11,098 nucleotides of DNA from an uncultured Bacillota bacterium. GTDB taxonomy: Bacteria; Bacillota; Clostridia; Oscillospirales; Oscillospiraceae. Numbering within the stretch: the stretch's first letter is position 1; every line of letters starts with the position of its first letter. The translations under genes and the position numbers were made by a program. This document shows, piece by piece, positions 6,344 through 11,098 of this stretch. The stretch covers positions 1 through 11,098 of the forward strand of contig CANDCW010000077.1 in NCBI GenBank assembly GCA_947383275.1, in the 5' to 3' direction. The notes under the pieces were generated by a model. That model saw nothing but the letters and a program-made list of their open reading frames with translations. It was not told the origin of the DNA and made no database searches.

Positions 6344-6380
6344 ATCTCTCTGCATCCTGCAAGGGATGCAGAGAGATTTT
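6344..6380 (+). terminator. Internal intrinsic terminator after the binding-protein gene
   Basis: ATCTCTCTGCATCC (6344-6357) and GGATGCAGAGAGAT (6364-6377) form a perfect 14-bp stem with a 6-nt loop, followed by TTTTATTTC. It lies between the binding-protein gene and the ATPase genes, and no clear promoter is visible in the ~85 bp after it. Partial readthrough would give more binding protein than ATPase and enzymes. Confidence 0.85.
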
Positions 6381-6466
6381 ATTTCATACCGAGAACACCC
6401 TGCCGCGTCTCAGAGGCGGCTGCGTATCAGGACAGATTGACTGCCAAAGGCATGAGGGAGGTCCCT

Positions 6467-7465
6467 ATGAAAGAGAAGGAAGTATTACTGGAAGTGAGCG
6501 GCCTGAAAACCTATTTCCAGGACCGCAGAGGTCAGGTGCCCGCAGTGGACGGCGTGGATTTTGTCCTGCACAAGGGGGAGACCCTGGGGATCGTGGGCGA
6601 GAGCGGCTGCGGCAAAAGCGTGACCTCCATGTCCATCCTGCATTTGCTCCCCCCGGAGGGGCACATTGTGGGCGGCTCCATCCGATTTAAAGGAAAAGAT
6701 ATCACCCATCTGCCCCCGGACGAGATCGCCAAGGTCCGGGGCAAGGAGATCGCCATGATCTTCCAGGAGCCCATGACCAGCCTGAACCCAGTGTATACCG
6801 TGGGGTGGCAGATCAGCGAGATGATCCTGCGCCATGAGAAGATGTCGAAAAAAGAGGCCAAGGCCAAAGCGGTGGAGATGCTGCGGTTGGTAAACATCCC
6901 CGCGCCGGAGAAGCGGGTGGACGAGTACCCCCACGAGCTGAGCGGCGGTATGCGTCAGAGGGTGATGATCGCCATGGCCCTGTCCTGCAGCCCCGAGCTG
7001 CTCATCGCCGACGAGCCCACCACCGCCCTGGACGTGACCATCCAGGCCCAGATCCTGGACCTGATGCGCAGCCTGAAAAAAGAGCTGAACACGTCCATTA
7101 TGATGATTACCCATGATTTGGGCGTGGTGGCTGAGATGAGCGACTACGTGTTGGTGATGTACGCAGGCATGGTGATGGAGTACAGCGACGTTAACGCACT
7201 GTTTGACCGCCCCCTCCACCCCTACACCCAGGGACTGATGAAGGCGCTGCCCAGAATGGAGGAGGAGCAGGAGGAGCTGTATGTGATTAAGGGCGCGGTG
7301 CCCAGCCTGTATGAGCTGCCTCAGGGCTGCCGCTTCTGGCCTCGCTGCCCCTATGCTACCCAGCGGTGCAAAACCGAGATGCCCCCGCTGTATGAGCTGG
7401 AGGGGCGCAAGGTGCGCTGCTTCCGCTATGAGACCGGGTTAGAGGAGGGATTGGTCCATGAGTGA
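6467..7465 (+). CDS. dppD: Peptide ABC transporter ATP-binding protein, DppD/OppD family
   Basis: One of two ATPases powering uptake, 332 residues. Walker A GESGCGKS is at 44-51, the Q-loop glutamine at 100, the signature LSGGMRQ at 158-164, Walker B LLIADEP at 178-184 and the switch histidine THD at 215-217. The C-terminal oligo_HPY region holds HPYTQGL (251-257) and four cysteines (288, 294, 301, 318) spaced as in family members that carry an iron-sulfur cluster. The start at 6467 is chosen because GGGAGG (6456-6461) lies 5 nt ahead; the frame extends up to 6338, but that start lies inside and before the terminator hairpin and adds residues unlike the family. Its end overlaps the next gene by 8 nt, implying translational coupling. 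Confidence 0.94.
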   Translation: MKEKEVLLEVSGLKTYFQDRRGQVPAVDGVDFVLHKGETLGIVGESGCGKSVTSMSILHLLPPEGHIVGGSIRFKGKDITHLPPDEIAKVRGKEIAMIFQEPMTSLNPVYTVGWQISEMILRHEKMSKKEAKAKAVEMLRLVNIPAPEKRVDEYPHELSGGMRQRVMIAMALSCSPELLIADEPTTALDVTIQAQILDLMRSLKKELNTSIMMITHDLGVVAEMSDYVLVMYAGMVMEYSDVNALFDRPLHPYTQGLMKALPRMEEEQEELYVIKGAVPSLYELPQGCRFWPRCPYATQRCKTEMPPLYELEGRKVRCFRYETGLEEGLVHE

Positions 7466-8441
7466 GTACCTGCTGGAGGTAAAAGACCTGAAGAAATACT
7501 TTGTCTCCAAGGGCGGCTTTTTCTCCGGCCCCCAACGGGTGGTAAAGGCGGTGGACGGCGTCTCCCTGCGGATCAAGGAGGGGGAGATCCTGGGGATCGT
7601 GGGCGAGTCGGGCTGCGGCAAGTCCACCCTGGGCCGCACCATCCTCCGTCTGATCGACGCCACCGAGGGTCAGATCATCTTCGACGGGGTGGAGATTCAG
7701 TCCCTGTCCCGGGAGGAGATGCGGAAGATGCGCCAGAAAATGCAGATCATCTTCCAGGACCCCGGTGCCTCCCTCAACCCCCGGATGACGGTGGGCGAGC
7801 TAATCCGGGAGCCGCTGGAGCTGTTTGAGCCCGAGCTGAACGACCAGGAGCAGCTGGAGAAAATTTACAGTCTGATGGATATGGTGGGAATCAACCGCAG
7901 CTACCTCAGCCGGTTCCCCCATGAGTTCTCCGGCGGCCAGCGGCAGAGGATCGGCATCGCCCGGGCGCTGGCCGCGGGACCCAAGCTGGTGATCTGCGAC
8001 GAGCCGGTAAGCGCCCTGGACGTGTCTGTCCGGGCCCAGGTGCTCAACCTGATCAATCAGCTGAAAAAGAGCTTCCAGCTGACCTACATCTTCATCTCCC
8101 ACGACCTGTCGGTGGTACATCACATCTGCAACCGGGTGGCCGTGATGTATCTAGGGCGCATTGTGGAGCTCGCGGATAAGGAGGCCTTGTACGCCAGACC
8201 TTCTCATCCGTATACCCAGGCGCTGCTGTCCGCCATCCCCCTGCCCGACCCGGCCAACCGAAGAAACCGGATTATCCTCCAGGGGGATGTGCCCAACCCG
8301 GCCAACCCGCCCAAGGGCTGCCACTTCCACCTGCGCTGCCCCTATGCCACTGAGCGCTGCAAAACCCAGGACCCCGTCCTGACCGAGCTTGAACCGGGAC
8401 ACTTTGCGGCCTGCCACCTTGTAAATAAAACATCAGAATAA
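7458..8441 (+). CDS. dppF: Peptide ABC transporter ATP-binding protein, DppF/OppF family
   Basis: The partner ATPase, 327 residues. Walker A GESGCGKST is at 49-57, the Q-loop at 100, the signature FSGGQRQ at 157-163, Walker B LVICDEP at 177-183 and the switch histidine at 215. The C-terminal HPYTQALL and the cysteines at 288, 294, 301 and 319 repeat the arrangement seen in its partner. The ATG overlaps the end of the previous gene and is preceded by GAGGAGGGA (7442-7450). With the two permeases and the lipoprotein it completes a five-part importer. The next gene follows after 35 bp. Confidence 0.95.
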   Translation: MSEYLLEVKDLKKYFVSKGGFFSGPQRVVKAVDGVSLRIKEGEILGIVGESGCGKSTLGRTILRLIDATEGQIIFDGVEIQSLSREEMRKMRQKMQIIFQDPGASLNPRMTVGELIREPLELFEPELNDQEQLEKIYSLMDMVGINRSYLSRFPHEFSGGQRQRIGIARALAAGPKLVICDEPVSALDVSVRAQVLNLINQLKKSFQLTYIFISHDLSVVHHICNRVAVMYLGRIVELADKEALYARPSHPYTQALLSAIPLPDPANRRNRIILQGDVPNPANPPKGCHFHLRCPYATERCKTQDPVLTELEPGHFAACHLVNKTSE

Positions 8442-8476
8442 CGGACGGCGTTTGCCGGAAAGAAAGGTGAAGAACC

Positions 8477-9931
8477 GTGAACATTGACAAAGATGAGATA
8501 ATCGGCTGGATCGAGGAGGCACGAGAGGAGTATATCGACACCTCTTGCCATATTTGGGACTACGCTGAGACCTGCTTTCAGGAGCGGCAGTCCGCCCAGG
8601 CGCTGATTGCCCTGCTGGAGAAGAATAGCTTTCGGGTTCAACGCAATGCCGCCGGGCTGGAGACCGCCTTTGTGGCCGAGTACGGCGCCGGCGAACCGGT
8701 AATCGGCTTTTTGGGGGAGTATGACGCTCTGCCCGCCCTGAGTCAGAAAGCGGGGGAGGTCCGTCACGACCCCATCCAGGAGGGCGCCCCCGGCCACGGC
8801 TGCTGCCACCACATTCTGGGCACCGGAGCCCTGGCCGCGGCGGTGGCCCTGCGCCGCTATCTGGAAAAGCACGGCCTGAAAGGCACCGTACGCTACTATG
8901 GCTGTCCCGCCGAGGAGGGGGGCGCCGGAAAAATCTACATGGCCAAATCGGGGCTGTTTGACGACGCCGCCTGCGCCATCACCTGGCACCCCTGCGACGA
9001 CAACAACGTGTGGTCCATGAACTTTATGGCCATTCAGAACCTGCGCATCCGCTTTTATGGTGTGGCTGCCCACTCGGCCTCCCAGGGCCACCTGGGCCGC
9101 AACGCGCTGGAGGCCACCGAGCTGACCGGCGTGGGTTCCAACTACCTGCGGGGACATGTGGAACGGGACGTGTGCATCAACTACGCCGTCACAAACGCCG
9201 GCGGACCGGCGCCCAACGTCATTCAGGACTACGCCGAGATGGTGTACAATATCCGGGCCTACACCCATAAAAAGGCGGTGGCCGCCGCCCAGTGGGTGGA
9301 GGAGATCGCCCGGGGCGCGGCCATGATGAGCCGCACCAGGGTGGAGGTGCTCTATGAGGGCGGCCTGTCCGAGCTGATCCCCAACCGGACTCTGGAGCGC
9401 ATCGCCTTTGAGAAGTTCCAGCAGGTGGGCACCACCCCCTACACCCAAGAGGACCTGGACTTCTGCGCTGAGATCCACAAGACCTTCCCCGCGGGGGCGG
9501 AGGACAGCACCTGCAACAACCTGGAGTACCTGTACGGCAAGACCGCCCAGGCGCTGATCCCCCAGATCAGGGGCAAGGTGATCAACGACGTGCTCTACCC
9601 CTACACCGAGATCCCCCACGCCAAATACGGCTCCACCGATGTGTGCGATGTCAGCTGGTTTACCCCCACCGTTCAGGTGACCACGGCCTGCTACGCCAAG
9701 GACACCCCTGGGCACTCCTGGCAGCAGGTGGCCCAGGGCAAGCGTCCGCTGTGCTTCAACGGCATGATGACCGCCGCCAAGATCATGGCCCTCACCGGCG
9801 CGCAGCTGCTGGAGGACCCCCAGGCCATCGCCGATATGCGAGGGGAATTTGACCGGGCCATGTCCGGACGGAGCTACGAGTGCCCCCTCACCCAGGAGAT
9901 GCTGGACAAGCCCGGACAGTCTGACTGCTGA
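8477..9931 (+). CDS. abgB: M20-family amidohydrolase, AbgB-like (subfamily M20D)
   Basis: A 484-residue zinc or manganese-type metallo-amidohydrolase expected in the cytoplasm (no signal peptide). It follows E. coli AbgB, the p-aminobenzoyl-glutamate hydrolase subunit, along its length: HIWDYAET (25-32), PVIGFLGEYDALPALSQKAG (74-93), RYYGCPAEEGGAGK (139-152), ITWHP (168-172), HSASQGHLGRNALEA (199-213) and TDVCDVSW (387-394). Likely metal ligands are C109, H111, E146/E147, H171 and H413 (PGHSWQ). The metal motif reads GHGCCHH (106-112), where AbgB has GHGCGHN. Residues about 182-295 form the dimerisation lid. The start is a GTG with GAAAGGTG (8462-8469) in front. No AbgA partner or AbgT transporter is present; it sits instead with a peptide importer. 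The family cleaves many N-acyl or peptide-like amides, so folate-fragment cleavage should not be assumed. Confidence 0.85.
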   Translation: MNIDKDEIIGWIEEAREEYIDTSCHIWDYAETCFQERQSAQALIALLEKNSFRVQRNAAGLETAFVAEYGAGEPVIGFLGEYDALPALSQKAGEVRHDPIQEGAPGHGCCHHILGTGALAAAVALRRYLEKHGLKGTVRYYGCPAEEGGAGKIYMAKSGLFDDAACAITWHPCDDNNVWSMNFMAIQNLRIRFYGVAAHSASQGHLGRNALEATELTGVGSNYLRGHVERDVCINYAVTNAGGPAPNVIQDYAEMVYNIRAYTHKKAVAAAQWVEEIARGAAMMSRTRVEVLYEGGLSELIPNRTLERIAFEKFQQVGTTPYTQEDLDFCAEIHKTFPAGAEDSTCNNLEYLYGKTAQALIPQIRGKVINDVLYPYTEIPHAKYGSTDVCDVSWFTPTVQVTTACYAKDTPGHSWQQVAQGKRPLCFNGMMTAAKIMALTGAQLLEDPQAIADMRGEFDRAMSGRSYECPLTQEMLDKPGQSDC

Positions 9932-10002
9932 ACGGATCGGCCCGGATACGGGTCTGATGGGTGCGCGGAACAAATACGATTGTTGAAAGGTTGGTTATTG
10001 AT

Positions 10003-11001
10003 ATGATAAAAGGGATGCAGGAAGTTATCCAGGTGATGGAACAGGCCAAGGCGGCTCTGGAGGCCAACGGCGGTCTGAAGCAGGTGATCTTTGTGGCCTG
10101 CGGCGGCTCCTTCGCCTCCTCCTACCCCGCCCGCTACCTGCTGAACCAGGAGAGCGCCCTCCGGGTCCAGGGCTACAACAGCAGCGAGTTCGTCAACGCC
10201 ACCCCCAAGTCGGTGGACAAAAACACCCTGGTCATCGGCACCTCCACCAAGGCCACCCCCGAGACGGTGGAGGCCATCAAGGTGGCCAAAGCCAAGGGAG
10301 CCGTCACCATCGGCCTGTCCGGCTACGCCGACTCCCTCACCGCCCAGACCGCCCACTACTACATCACCTACCACCACGCCGACGAGTGGTATCAGGACCC
10401 CACCCTGATTCACTGCAACAGCCAGGGCACCGCCCTTAAGATCGCCTTCTGGCTGCTGAAGGAGTACGACAGCTACGCCGGCTACGACAAGGCCCTGGAG
10501 GCCTTTGAGAAGATGCCGGAGCTCTACGGCAAAGCCTATCAGAGCGTGAAGGCGGACGCCGCCAAATTCGCCATGACCTACAAGGACGACGCTGTCTGGA
10601 ACGTGATGAGCAGCGGGGCGGCCTGGGAGGTGTCCTACTCCGACGCGTTCTGCTTCTTCCAGGAGATGCAGACGGTCCACTGTGTGCCCATCCACTCCGG
10701 GGAGTACTTCCATGGGGCCTTTGAGACCTGTGACAAGGACCTGGCCATTCTGCTGTTCAAGAGCGTGGGTCGCACCCGTCCCCTGGACGAGCGGGCGGAG
10801 CGGTTCCTGGAGAAATTCGGCGGCCACCACTGGATCCTAGACGCCCAGGAGCTGGGACTGGGCGAGCTGGACGAGAGCGTGGCCGAGTACTTCAACGCCC
10901 TGCTGATGCACCCCATCTCCAAGCAGATGATCGCCGCCATGGGCGACGTCCGGATGCACCCCATGACCTACCGCCGGTACATGTGGAAGTTTGACTATTG
11001 A
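10003..11001 (+). CDS. fraB: SIS-domain phosphosugar deglycase, FraB-like
   Basis: A 332-residue cytoplasmic protein with two SIS (sugar isomerase) domains. It closely recalls Salmonella FraB, which splits 6-phosphofructose-aspartate into glucose-6-phosphate and aspartate, and more distantly FrlB. Shared features: QVIFVACGGSFASSYPAR (27-44), YNSSEFVN (58-65), GTSTKATPETVEA (79-91) as the phosphate-binding loop, IHSGEYFHGAFE (230-241) carrying the likely catalytic Glu and His, RPLDERAERFLEKFG (259-273), LDAQELGL (279-286) and the ending HPMTYRRYMWKFDY. The ATG at 10003 is preferred: the N-terminus then aligns with FraB and GAAAGG (9985-9990) lies upstream; a GTG at 9961 lacks a ribosome binding site. 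It is the last gene, 71 bp after the amidohydrolase. The family call is firm; the exact amino-acid conjugate is not. Confidence 0.85.
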   Translation: MIKGMQEVIQVMEQAKAALEANGGLKQVIFVACGGSFASSYPARYLLNQESALRVQGYNSSEFVNATPKSVDKNTLVIGTSTKATPETVEAIKVAKAKGAVTIGLSGYADSLTAQTAHYYITYHHADEWYQDPTLIHCNSQGTALKIAFWLLKEYDSYAGYDKALEAFEKMPELYGKAYQSVKADAAKFAMTYKDDAVWNVMSSGAAWEVSYSDAFCFFQEMQTVHCVPIHSGEYFHGAFETCDKDLAILLFKSVGRTRPLDERAERFLEKFGGHHWILDAQELGLGELDESVAEYFNALLMHPISKQMIAAMGDVRMHPMTYRRYMWKFDY

Positions 11002-11015
11002 TCTCGTATTTCAAA

Positions 11016-11044
11016 GAGGCAGACATCGAAAAGATGTCTGCCTC
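11016..11044 (+). terminator. First hairpin of the operon-end double-hairpin module
   Basis: GAGGCAGACATC (11016-11027) and GATGTCTGCCTC (11033-11044) form a perfect 12-bp stem with a GAAAA loop, 14 bp after the last stop codon. It is not followed directly by a T-run but by the linker TCAGCTTGTCGAAAAAG (11043-11059) and a second hairpin. Confidence 0.75.
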
Positions 11045-11053
11045 AGCTTGTCG

Positions 11054-11081
11054 AAAAAGTCTGCCAAATGGCAGACTTTTT
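11054..11081. terminator. Second hairpin of the operon-end module, bidirectional terminator
   Basis: AAAAAGTCTGCC (11054-11065) pairs with GGCAGACTTTTT (11070-11081) around AAAT. The T-run on each strand lets it stop transcription both ways. It closes the operon and could also stop leftward transcription from beyond the window. Confidence 0.88.
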
Positions 11082-11098
11082 CATATAAATGTGGTAAA

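Noticed and set aside
6338..6466. Upstream start for the first ATPase
   Set aside because: The extension lies across an intrinsic terminator and adds residues foreign to the family; the ATG at 6467 has GGGAGG in front.
2741..8441. Nickel importer (Nik type)
   Set aside because: The protein families overlap, but the linked amidohydrolase and deglycase point to an organic amino-acid conjugate and no nickel-related gene is present.
8342..9973. 543-codon minus-strand open frame opposite the amidohydrolase gene
   Set aside because: Same shadow effect; it covers the whole M20D gene and parts of its neighbours and has no recognisable domain.
9961..10002. GTG start for the SIS protein
   Set aside because: No ribosome binding site, and the ATG at 10003 gives the N-terminus expected from FraB.

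Overview
The window looks like chromosomal DNA of a gut-type Firmicute, most likely an Oscillospiraceae-related clostridium. Grounds: GC-rich codon choice in the genes beside AT-rich control regions, strong GGAGG-type ribosome binding sites, a textbook sigma-A promoter, a Gram-positive lipoprotein binding protein, and an IS3-type transposase fragment. The genus is inference.

Layout. Positions 1-79 hold a double hairpin terminator. About 80-1800 is a gene desert with no believable protein gene; it is full of degenerate repeats, including an exact-period 31-bp tandem array (1054-1270), a related ~30-bp array (881-990) and two older duplications further left. At 1803-2247 lies the left part of an IS3-family element: intact orfA, with orfB cut off after 14 codons. 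Positions 2248-2600 are a scar region without a recognisable gene.

From 2602 onward everything is one rightward operon. A strong promoter (TTGCAA, 17 bp, TATAAT) leads to seven genes: two peptide-type ABC permeases, the lipoprotein substrate-binding protein, two ABC ATPases, an M20-family amidohydrolase closely resembling AbgB, and a SIS-domain protein that strongly resembles FraB, the deglycase for phosphorylated fructose-aspartate. An intrinsic terminator sits between the binding-protein gene and the ATPase genes. The operon ends in a second double hairpin whose linker is the inverted counterpart of the one at the left edge.

Working together (inference): the Opp/Dpp-type importer would take up a small amino-acid or peptide conjugate, the AbgB-like enzyme would split an amide bond in it, and the FraB-like enzyme would release a sugar phosphate and an amino acid from an Amadori (glycated amino acid) intermediate. 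No sugar kinase, asparaginase or regulator is present in the window, so the pathway is either incomplete here or differs from the Salmonella fra route.
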